This document shows, in pieces, positions 32,889 to 43,243 of a stretch of 64,000 bases of DNA (positions within the stretch are counted from its first letter, which is position 1; each line of letters opens with the position of its first letter). The stretch comes from Medicago truncatula (lineage: Eukaryota > Streptophyta > Magnoliopsida > Fabales > Fabaceae). The stretch covers positions 63,799,994 to 63,863,993 of the forward strand of contig NC_053045.1 in assembly GCF_003473485.1 (NCBI RefSeq). Direction: 5' to 3'. A model generated the notes under the pieces. The model was not told where the DNA came from. It saw only the letters and a list, made by a program, of their open reading frames with translations, and did not search any database. Both the position numbers and the translations under genes were made by a program.

Positions 32889-35790
32889 TTATTTACATTT
32901 CACATGATTCCACCGCTTCCACAAAGATTTTTCGCAGCTATCCTGACCACGGCCAATAAATTTTGATTTCGACCATACAGGAGCACACCAAGGGGTGCAT
33001 AGACCATAGAAGCGTAGGATTTTACATTTCAGATCCCGATCTTGTCTACCATGGCCTCGAGTTAGGGTCTCACCTTCCAACCAATATGTCTCGACGATTC
33101 TAACAGCCTTCTCATAAATTTCAATGTGGTTGTGACTCTGCAAGTTTTCAATCTTTTCCAATCCCTCAACATCATCTATCATCTGAGCATACAAGTTGAC
33201 ATCTCCGGTGTTACAAAAGTTTTTCTCCGCTTCTCCAACCTCCAGAAAATTCTCAAGACCTTCTAAGCAGACAGCAACAATTGTTGGATCAGGGCAAACA
33301 AGCAAATCACACAGAGGTTTAATGCAACCCTGGGTCACCAAGTACCTTGGAATGGCAACGAAATTTGGTAAGTTAATACGTAAACTTTCAATGTTGCCAG
33401 CATGAAGTAGGGCCAGAAATAACAATTAAAATTATATAACTTCACATACTTGATTTGCTCATGGGTACCGCCAGATGTAGCATTAAATAATGCCCATGCA
33501 GCTTCTTTTTGAACTTCAAAATCGGCATTTTGAAGAAGATTTACTAGGGGAGCAATTAGACCAGCTTCAATAACAGCCTGCAACATATATACATAAAAGC
33601 TAGAGTTCAGAGTGCTTTTTCGGTAAATAAGCCAACTAAAAATCACATACATGGCAGTAAAATGCAAACAGAACTCAGGAGTCAAGACCCAACCCAAAAC
33701 AGAAACCATATGTCAATAGTCAAGCATCACAATACATAGAAATAAGGGTTTCTAGTCACCTAACAGTCCAACTATTACTTTGATTGGTGTAACCAGAGAA
33801 CTAAATATATCACCAACAAAGCTACAATGGTAACTATCACCACATCTCCATGTTAAACAACGTGTACCTTTGATTAATATGCATGTGATACCCAAACATC
33901 AAACTTGAAGAAAAGCATGAGCAATAAAGAAATCGACATTGCACTTCATTAAACATGATATTTAACATCATTTGAGTATATAATAAAAAAGATGAGATTT
34001 AGTAACCTACTTGTATCTGCTCTCTGTTTCCAGCTGTAATGTTGGATATAGTCAAGCAAGCTTCTTTCTTAATACTTTTATCGTGAAAATGTGTCAACAG
34101 ACTCAAAAGGCATGGGAGTGAACCATGATTGATAATAGCCTGACAAAAAGAGTCTCACCAAATCAAGTTATTCTCACGTGACACATGAGATGACAAAATA
34201 CTAGATTCATAATAATAAAAGGTAGTGAATCACCAGCAGTAACTAGCACTGCTTGCTACATTTCGTTCTGCCCCCCAGACAATAATCCCATCACCCTTCA
34301 AATAAAACAAATTGATTCCTAGGCTAATATTTATATAACTATCAATCCAGCTTCAACAACCACATCCTATTGCACTTTGATGTTTACTCTTAATAAAATT
34401 AGACTTACAAAACATACCTATCAATGATTTCAGGTTATAATATTTCAAATTTTAATTTATAGTTCTTTACGCAATAAAAAGTTAAATTTAATTAGAAATA
34501 ATTGGGTAACAGCTAATTATATCAATCCATTATGACATTACCTGAGTCTGCATATTGTCCCCAGCAACAATATTTCCCAGCGTGTGAAGTACAGGAGTCA
34601 ACACTGAAGGAGATGGGTACCTTCAAAACATGCGCATACATTTAGAGCCAAAATAATCAATAATTGAAACAAATTATTGGTGCACCAGGGATAGAAAAAT
34701 TGGTACTTACTGAAGAAGCTCCACCAGTCTGCCACATACACCTGCCTCGATCACAGCTTGGATTTTGTCATTTGTTCCATCAGAAAGATATGAGAATGCC
34801 CAACATGCATCACTCAGGACTTCTTCATCGTCATTGGACAAAATCAAACGCTCAAGAGAGGGCAGCGCTGGCCTCACCTGTCCATAAAAAACCTAGTATT
34901 AATACACAGACAAATGTCTTGCAGGTTCAATTTTAATTTAACAAAAACAACAACTACCTGCTCAATTGGGGGTGGTGGCTTGCCTTTGCAAAAGCTTGAC
35001 AGGGTCCACGTGGCAACTCTCAGCATAGAAAGCTTTGCTTGCTCATTCAACTGGGTTAACAGCGGGATCAGCGCACCATGACTGAAAACAAGATCACGGC
35101 ACCTAGGGGAATCACCGGCAATGTTTCCCAATGCCCACACAGCCTGCAATTTTAAGGTTTTAGTTTTCAACATAGTTCAAAGTAAAAAAAAAAGGACAAT
35201 CCCAGTTCTACTGTCATGACACTTTAGTATAAATATACCTGGTACCGAAGATCATAACTAGGTGAACTAAGTAGCTCGACAAGTATTGGTACTGCCCCAT
35301 GATCTACTAGCACCTTAATATTCTCTGAAGTTCCGGATGATATGTTCGTAACTACCCAAGCAGCTTCAAACTAAACAAACAAAGTCATACAAACAAAAAA
35401 AATTCAACTACACCATACAACATAAATTTCCAAAAGGTAGACAAGTTTGAAACAAACCCGAAGTTTAGGAAAATCATCCCTCGGTATAAATTCGAGAAAT
35501 CGAGTTACAACAAAGGATTGAATGATTTTCTCGATGGGAGGGTTGTGTGTCAAAAGAAGCTTCCTAAATTTAGTAGCTCCTTCTAGTTGTTTGCTGTTAT
35601 CATCCGACCAGACCATAGCAACAATTGCAGGAAGACTCTCTAACTGTAACAACAACAACAACAAACAAACAAACAAACAAACAAGAAACATGAATAAATG
35701 ACTGTCACTAAACCTGATCTAAGATCAAAAGCAATTCAGAGATTGAATCCTAAAGTGATGGTGATCAATGGTTACCATTTTCTCATCCAT
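32889..35790 (-). CDS. Importin-alpha-like copy 3, lacking the IBB domain
   Basis: Nine exons join in frame: 35776-35790, 35458-35643, 35239-35370, 34958-35143, 34711-34877, 34542-34620, 34011-34139, 33450-33577, 32889-33345; 492 aa, no interruption. The first exon encodes only MDEKM and is spliced to [16 protein letters not shown], exactly where the IBB exon of a normal importin alpha would join (xVEKK-LESLPAMV). Thus the protein is all ARM repeats plus tail, without importin-beta binding or autoinhibition. An intron found in copies 1 and 2 after LLxx is absent here ([11 protein letters not shown] is contiguous). Cargo-site changes: ARM4 TWTLSSF (Asn to Ser) and ARM7 ACLTISN (Trp to Leu); ARM2, 3 and 8 keep both residues. 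The C-terminal tail after [12 protein letters not shown] is homologous to copy 2 and ends RWNHVKCK. The most intact of the three copies. Confidence 0.85.
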
Positions 35791-36243
35791 GGTGGAAGAA
35801 TGATGAGAACTGCGCGCTGTTGAGGTTGAAGAAGAATCTCACGTAAGGGCTAGGTCGCAACAATCAAGAAGTAAAGGAACTATGATTTGGGAAACGTACA
35901 ATTCTAACTGAGAGAAATAAGGGGTTTTGAGCGTGTTTGAGTGAGAGATACTATATTTACATATGGGTTTGGGTTGCACTGATTGCGTGTGATTGTAAAA
36001 ACAAACGTTATAACAGGATCTTTCACATTTATTGTTCCCGCAAATTTTTCCTTAAAAAAAAAATGCCGCAAATTTTGGTATTTCCACGTAGAGAAGGAGA
36101 TTATATATGATTTGGGTTTTCTTTTTCAAAGAAAAAAAAAAATGTTTCATGAAATAATGATTGTATTAAGGTATAATGGAACTTCCGGTAGCAAATCGTA
36201 TTGAAAAGGTACCGAATATTTTATCTAACAATGATAGATTGAT
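35791..36243. other. Upstream region of importin copy 3
   Basis: Leader and promoter side of the leftward gene. No IBB-coding sequence is found here in any frame. No other gene is seen. Confidence 0.5.
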
Positions 36244-36470
36244 ACTCTTAATATGTACACTCATTTGTACCACTTTGAAAAGTTTCAGTTAACCATAATT
36301 TATTTGCTTAACTAAGTGGAAAAATAGTGGTCACGAACATTTTAGTTCGTGACCACGTTTTTCAGCTTATAAATAATGGTCACGCAACTGAAAAATGTGG
36401 TCACACAGACCATATATTTAGTTAACTGAAATTTTCGAAAGTGGTACAAAGGAGTGTACATATTAAGGGT
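36244..36470. mobile_element. MITE with about 50-bp inverted ends and an internal hairpin
   Basis: Left end ACTCTTAATATGTACACTCA...CAGTTAAC matches the inverse of the right end (ACCCTTAATATGTACACTCC...CAGTTAAC) over about 50 bp. A perfect inner hairpin GTGGTCACGAAC-atttta-GTTCGTGACCAC lies near 36328-36357. Non-coding; no clear target duplication, so the superfamily is unassigned. Confidence 0.7.
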
Positions 36471-36799
36471 GGCTACTAATCTTTTCTATTTTAGCACAAC
36501 TAAGAAATACGATTACGTGTGATTTAGGGAAGAAAAAATAAATTTTTAAATGTATAATATTTACAAGATATTTAAAAAATTATAATATATATTTAAAATT
36601 ATAACTTTCAAGCATATAGGAAAGACGAGAGTGTCTTGAGACTTGTGTGAGAATTACGAGACTAATGCGACTTTTGAATATATAGCAAAGAAATAAAATG
36701 TGAAACAATACAAAGCGTATGAAGATGAATGCGTATGAGGATGAATTCAGTATGAAATCACGATCAATGAATAATTAGTAGTGCGCAAGCGCAACCAAA

Positions 36800-37100
36800 A
36801 TTGCAGACAATGTTAAGATCGAGCCATTGATACAAATTCAAGTTAAAGAATCTGTTGTAAGGATCTAGAGGAACTACATAAATCCAAAATTCCAACGCCA
36901 AGGAGCAGTCACTAAAAACATGCACAATAGTTTCTAGTCAATCTCTACACCAATTACAAGAATAATATCCCAATTGCATACTGCCCTTTTGTTTGTTAGT
37001 CACCTGTTTCTGTTTGCCATGAATTACGAACCAAACAAAACTCCTCAACCTCATGCTTTCAATCGTTGTGTATTTTGAAAATTGGAAAAATATATGAATA
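36800..37100 (-). mobile_element. LINE 3' fragment (zf-RVT region)
   Basis: On the minus strand, MRLRSFVWFVIHGKQKQVTN, then YSCNWCRD, ETIVHVFSDCSLALEFWIYV and VPLDPYNRFFNLNLYQW follow the reverse-transcriptase zinc-binding domain of plant L1 LINEs (C-x-x-C ... H-x-x-x-x-C-xxA-xxxW). Interrupted by stops; dead fragment. Confidence 0.7.
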
Positions 37101-37806
37101 AATTGTGCAGTGTGTAGTTCTAGATGTGTTTGTCTCCCAATGTACGAAAATATTATAGAAAATTCTCTTTATTCATCTTCTTACACTTGTGCAATAGTTG
37201 ACACAAATGGTTTCACCTAGTTTTAAAATGGACAAGAGTTGCGCATAGAAGATGAGAAAGGAGCACGCATGGGATAAGCGATCAATGTCAGCCACGTAAC
37301 AGATATGTGTATTTTTATAACAGAATGTGTGACAAAAAAGATAACAATGTGGAAGTAATGAGATTTAAAAGACCTAGGTCAAACAAAGAAACTTTAGATG
37401 ACCAATATGATATGATTAAACAATTTAAATGACCGCGGCCGTAGGATATAGTTTCCCTCTGAAAATTTCATGCTCTAATGAGAGCAACACATCATGCTTA
37501 AGTGTCATTACAAAAAATGCAACTTATTAGTAATTATAATGAGCATAATGAGAAGTAGCTGAGAGCACAGTTCTATATTAAAAGAGGCAAATTCAATTTT
37601 ATTGACAATTATCTGCCAAATGAATATCACTTCGATTCTTCCTCAAAATCCTATCTCATTGTTAAGATTACTGGTCTCAGGTCAAATAAACATTGGAAAA
37701 GCAACAAGTAAACACTGAAAGAGATTTCATGCAAAAAAAACAACAACTACTGGATTAAACTAAACAATATCACTCTTGGAAAAGGTCTCAGTTGATTGAT
37801 CCCTAA
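37101..37806. other. 3' flank of the RhoGDI gene
   Basis: Probably includes the 3' UTR close to 37806. No other gene or element ends recognised. Confidence 0.45.
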
Positions 37807-40477
37807 CTAAAGCCAATCCTTACGAATATCAAAAGTGTAGCTGATATCCAAATACGACTTTTTGTCATCGTCAACAAACTGAAATAAGATCCACAAACAA
37901 AATGGAAAGTCAAGCAATGCACTAAATAATCCAAACCAAAAACTGTAGGAATGAAAGGAAAAAATATTCAGTTGATTGAAACAAAATGGAAAGTCACATG
38001 AAATCTGTCAACAAACTTATTACTAGAACCTTCATCTATTGGCTATCCACAGAAAAAATATTCAGTATTCGTTGGCGAACTGCCAGAAAGACATTAACTC
38101 GTGCTCAATTTATTTTTAAAATGAAATTATGTTTTGGCATCAACAGTTTGAGGTCAAATGTGTCATGTACTTTTGTGTGTAAAGTGACGAGGATAAATAG
38201 TATGAGAGAGATAGAGATACACACGTATAGTGTCAGTGTTATGATGTTCAAATAATAGTTGATTTCAAACTGATTATTTTTTTGAAAAAGCCAAAGAAAT
38301 TATATTAACACACCAAAGAGGTACTCCCTGATCTATTCCTAATCTTTGGTGTTTTTAAATTTTTATTCATGTCCCAAAACTTTGGTTCTTCTAGAAAATC
38401 AAGATAAAATTAATGACAGATTCAATTTAGCTTGATGCCTTTTTTCCTTTCTCAATTTAGCTTAGCGACATGCTACTAATAGTGAATTGCAATTTTGTGA
38501 AGACATTTGAAAAAATTTCCAACTTAACCTTCACCCCTCCCATGATTTCCGGAAATAAGGGCTGAAAGTTTGACCAAACGCTTTACAAAACAACATGTAA
38601 GCAATTTGTAAATTCGCGAGAAACTTCCTTCGCGATATATAGCATCTCTCTTTAGCTTAATGCCTTAAAAATTTGTTAATTCGTTCATAAAAATTGCTAA
38701 AATGAGGGATTTATAAATGAAAATCGGAAATTTTTTGTGTGTGGAAAATAGAAAAGAAGGTTAAATAATATTACTAGTGGCATTTCATAATATTATGTAT
38801 GTAGAAGAACCAAGGTTCATAATATTATGCATCTATACAGCTCAATACCATCAATGGACATCATATTCATTGTTGCCATATTACTTTTATATAGTACAAA
38901 TTACATCATAAGAATCAGGAATCAAGCAAGCATTATAGCTATAGATAAAAGAAAGTAGTACCTTAGTTCTAGCTGAGTATGTCCCTCTGGCAAATAAACC
39001 AGATGGTGTTGTCTCTTCTGGCATTTCATGCGTGTAAGGCTCTGCTTGAGGGCTGAATGTTCCAATCATCTCTTTAGTGCTGTCAACTGCAACAAACCTC
39101 AGCAATAAGATCACTATAAACTTAAGGGTCTTGCTAACCATTGCCCTGAGGGCATTGCCCTGAGGGCAATGGTTAAGGAAGCCAAAAGTAGCATGTTTGC
39201 ATTGTTTTTAACAACATTTTGACTTTTAAAAAGTTAAATTTATCATTTTTCACCATTTTCCAATGCTATATTTCTATTTTTATCCCCTTATCCAATGCCC
39301 CAAGGGCAATGGTTAGCATTCTCCTAAACTTAATCATCCAAAAAATGAGTAATAAACCAATGTACTTACCCTTGATGCCAGTTTTCCAGACAGTGTTGGT
39401 GTACTTAAGACCCGAAACAATATTATGGTTTACTTGGAAAGTAAACACCAGCCTATAACGAGAACCTTCTTTCAAAGTAAACCATAAACCCTCGGGATTT
39501 CCTGTCTCTGGTACCGGAAGAATTATATCATCTCTATCGCCCGATTTTATAGCAAGGCTCAGGAACTTCACTTCTGGCTCCAGAGTTTCTTTTATAATTC
39601 ATAACAAAAAATATTGAAAGTTAGGTAAAAAAAATTGGCAAAGATATCTTTATTAGCTAGTACGAGGCAAGAAAAACGTACAATTTGAAATGAGTGTTGT
39701 TTGTTTTGTTTTACATAATATTTGACAATTAGTAAGGTTATGAGTTATACTCTATCTAGCAATGGTAATCAAATTGTGTCAAGTGTTCGACATGACACTA
39801 ATACAAGACCTACACACGTGATTACTTTCGTTTAATTCATTTTATCAAATTATCACCTGACCTGTCATCGTCAGGGTCAGGTCGGGTCTGGTGTATGTGT
39901 CAATGCTTCATAGGTTATACTTATATTGTGTCGGTGCTTCGTAGGTTATACTAGACACAATCTTGAGTGACTAGTAAAAATCTTCCTCACCTGTGGTCTA
40001 AAATTCATGATAGGAGTATTCATTTTGTAGCCATAAAATGGACAAACAGATATTGAAACTGAATCATTAATCTGACGTTAAGCAGAAGCAATTGAAGGAG
40101 TAATTAATAAATTTACCTCCAACAGAACTAATGTCAATACTTCCAAGAAGTTGTTCCTTCCACTTCCTCAAGCTCTCATCATCCTAAGGACTCAGGAAGA
40201 AAACAATTAACAAATGCATAAATGATTAATTAACATGAGAACAAAGCATGGATATTTTTCGAAGAAAAAAACATCAAAAAGAAAAGTGAACCTTATCCTT
40301 TTCGAGTTGCTCTTTCAAAGTGAATTGAGGACCAACATCAATCTTCTTATCAACGTCATCATCATCGTCCTCAGTGGCAGCAACAGAACTGTCACTCATG
40401 TGCCTACTGAGTTGCCCCTTCCCTTTTTCATTGCCACTTCCTTCATGATCACTGCATATCTCACGATCAGAATCCAT
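37807..40477 (-). CDS. Rho GDP-dissociation inhibitor (RhoGDI)
   Basis: Five coding exons join in frame: 40292-40477, 40117-40183, 39370-39588, 38962-39086, 37807-37878; 222 aa. RhoGDI extracts prenylated ROP GTPases from membranes and keeps them GDP-bound in the cytosol, limiting sites of polar growth. An acidic, disordered N-terminus (about residues 1-50, with a DDDDDVD run) is followed by the regulatory arm (QFTLKEQLEKDK...LRKWKEQLLGSID) and the beta-sandwich that holds the prenyl group (LEPEVKFLSLAIKSGDR to the C-terminus). Family signatures include GSRYRLVFTFQVNHNIVSGL, KEMIGTFSPQAEPY and EETTPSGLFARGTYSA. The last exon reads FVDDDKKSYLDISYTFDIRK-DWL. Length and exon layout fit plant RhoGDI. 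A leader intron is likely (donor at 40849-40850, acceptor close to the ATG). Intron 3 contains a MITE. Confidence 0.95.
39133..39317. mobile_element. MITE in RhoGDI intron 3
   Basis: Left end GCTAACCATTGCCCTGAGGG matches the inverse of the right end (GCTAACCATTGCCCTTGGGG), about 25 bp. Just inside the left end the motif recurs inverted (CCCTGAGGGCAATGGTTA), giving a strong local hairpin at 39135-39175. It lies only 46 bp from the acceptor side of exon 4 (exon end 39086). Target duplication unclear. Confidence 0.65.
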
Positions 40478-43243
40478 GTTTTTGCTATTGGAGTTTCGAG
40501 ATCACTCCAATATTCAAAGACATCAAAGGTGGAAAAAACCAGATGGGAAAAAGCACAGCCAATGCTATACTTCAATGCAACAAAGAGAGAAGCAAGAAAA
40601 CAAAGCCACTAGATAGAAGCTAATGTTATGTTTCAACTAGCATAAGAATAAAAAGGTGCAAAATGGTTGTGTTGGGAAGGGAAAAGAATGCGTTAAAGAG
40701 TCCTAGAAGATTGAAACATGGAATAGAAAAGTTAGAGGATTAATGTTGCAGCAAGAAAAGATGCCAAGAAGGCAAGAAGGAGAGAGAAAGAAATGGTCTT
40801 GTGGTGATCCGCAATACACAAATATTGAACGAAAAATATGGGAGACTTACCTAGTCATCGTGAATATCACTTTTGTAGCACTTGCTGGAAAAAAAAATTA
40901 TTATATTTTAAACCCAATATAGAAAGAACTACGTAATACATTTACTTTTATCTTTTTCTTTTTTTTCTTTCTACTAAACAATATGACCCGTTGAGTTCAA
41001 TGTAGGTCCCTAATAAAAATAAAAATATGCACAACCCAATGAAACACACACTTCAACAGTGGATAAAAAAACCTTTGGCGATAAAAAAATCACTCATCAT
41101 TGTAGGAGACTGATTACAGTCTCACGCATCAATCTCACGTTCTGGCATTTTGCTAAAAAATTATTAAACAATGAATGGATTGCCAGCTATTCAAAGGAAA
41201 AAAATAAAAAGTTCAATAATTCTTTTTGGAAGGATTGTTAGTTATTAAATCATCCAATAAAATTATTGGTCAACGTGAATGTAGCTCGAGTATATCATCA
41301 GGTCCATTGTTTTGGTTGGAAAAAATAATGAGCATCAAGGAATGCACGTTGCTATTACAGAATCGTCCTACAGATAGCTCATCATGGTCACTAATAATGC
41401 AATGGGTGGCTTTTGTTATATAGTTTCTCCTCTTTCTTTTATCCTCATTTTTTTTCCTTCTCTTCTTGCATAAGTAACCGAAAAATATCAACTATCCCTT
41501 CAGTATAGCTTTTAGGCATTCAACTACCCTACGATGTTACAAAATTTGTTAAATTGAAATTTGATATAATTATATCATTGTGTCTATGTCTATATGTAAT
41601 GTATGCGTATAAATTTCGTAAGATTTTACCCATTTCAGGCATTTGCTGCAACAATACACGTTTCTTTTACATTTGCTTCTTAACAAAATGATCTTAACAA
41701 AAACACAAAAGAACAATAATAGTAAAAATAAATAGCAGTTTTCTGTGGTCTAGCTGGTAAATTGGTAATACAGATTGGAGAGAGAACGTTTTACAACTTC
41801 ATGATCAGCCTAGCATATTAGCACTGGCCTAAATTATAAAGTGTACAAGAGACAAAGTTATCATTCGAAACATATAAATAATAATAATGCAGGTAGCCAG
41901 TTTTAGCATCTCAAAAATTTAGACATGGTATCAAATATAAAATCTATTCATATATCTATCCTTGATTAACTTAAGCTTATGAGAGAATTGATTCATGACA
42001 AGATATTGGAATCTCCTCTAGCTCTCTATGACCATGTGATCCAAAGTTAGAATGCTAGATATTGCTATAAAAGAATAAAATCATTCATTACCTTCACCAA
42101 ACAGTTTAAAAATTATTGATAGACTTGTTCATGATAACAGTAAGGAAACCAGTGAATTAGTTCACCTTCAAAATGCAGTGGCTTTAAAAAAAATGTCATG
42201 CCTCAAAACAAGCAAATTCCAGCTCTCAGGACAGCTCAATTTATCTGGTTTATCATTGTTCCTGGGGAAAGCCCAGTGGTTGGTAGACAAAACATAACCC
42301 ATAGAGGCAGAAGATGGTCTTAAATATTAGCTGTTAAGATCATCTGACACAGCTCAGATGAAAAGAAAATTAACAGTTGATTCAATCACAAACTACTGAA
42401 TGTAAGGATTCTATTCCAGATGATTAACAAATTAAGAACCGAAAAGAAGAAGAAAATACCTTATATAGATTTACAAAGAAATGAAGCAACAGCCATCTTT
42501 CTTGTGTAACAAATAGTGTACGCCATAACAGCAAATATTAAGCAGCTGATGTGTCTATGGCTTAATATTGGAATTAATCAACCTTTTGTTGATTTATGCA
42601 ATTCAAATAAGTTGTTGATTCCTAATGTAACATATTAGGAGAATCTTCTGACTTTAGGAATTTGTTTCCTTATTTTTAGCATTATCTTTCATATATAAAA
42701 CCAGAATTTGTGTATTTGCTTTCCTCAGTTCAGTTCTGAATAGAATAACAGACGGAGTTCTGGCACACTGTATTCCATATTTCAAATATTTGTTTTCGTT
42801 TGTACACCACAATAGTGTATTCAGCCTGAAGAGTAATCTGTTTTCTTGTTTGATCTGGAGCTTTCATGTTGTCTCTCAATGAAATTTGATAAAACAACAG
42901 AAAACGAATCAAGATTCTTAATAATGAATTTAAAAGTAACCACCGTTTAACCCAATAACTCTGGACTCTTTTTATGGAGAAACAAATTTTCCTTACCAAT
43001 TGCAAGCTTGTAGAGGATAATTTGCACATTAACTGAATTCTCGGGATAACCACGGAGAAAACCAAAATTAATCACTCAGATGCCAAGGGGAGAAAAAACA
43101 TTTTTGGGTTACAACAATAATCGCCTTACTAACATACAGCATGGAGCATAATAAGGTGATGAAGAACCAACAATGAGGGGTAATATAAATAACACTATGC
43201 TCTAAAAGGAATGGTGCCTAACCTGTGACAAACAAATAATCTA
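40478..43243. other. RhoGDI promoter side and spacer
   Basis: A candidate RhoGDI 5' UTR exon ends at about 40851 (minus strand ATGACTAG followed by GTAAGT). From about 42550 to 42770 there is a stretch with a TATATAAA box and LTR-like composition, but no matching ends, so it is not called. Minus-strand frame 42730-43065 shows no family features. No gene supported. Confidence 0.4.

Noticed and set aside
38325-38820. Possible Stowaway-like MITE in RhoGDI intron 4 (GTACTCCCTGATCTATTCC)
   Set aside because: The right end lacks the GGGAGTA inverse. Only a weak internal inverted pair (CTTTGGTTCTTCTA / TAGAAGAACCAAGG) is present.
42550-42775. LTR-like stretch with TATATAAA
   Set aside because: No matching ends, target repeat or primer-binding site could be found.
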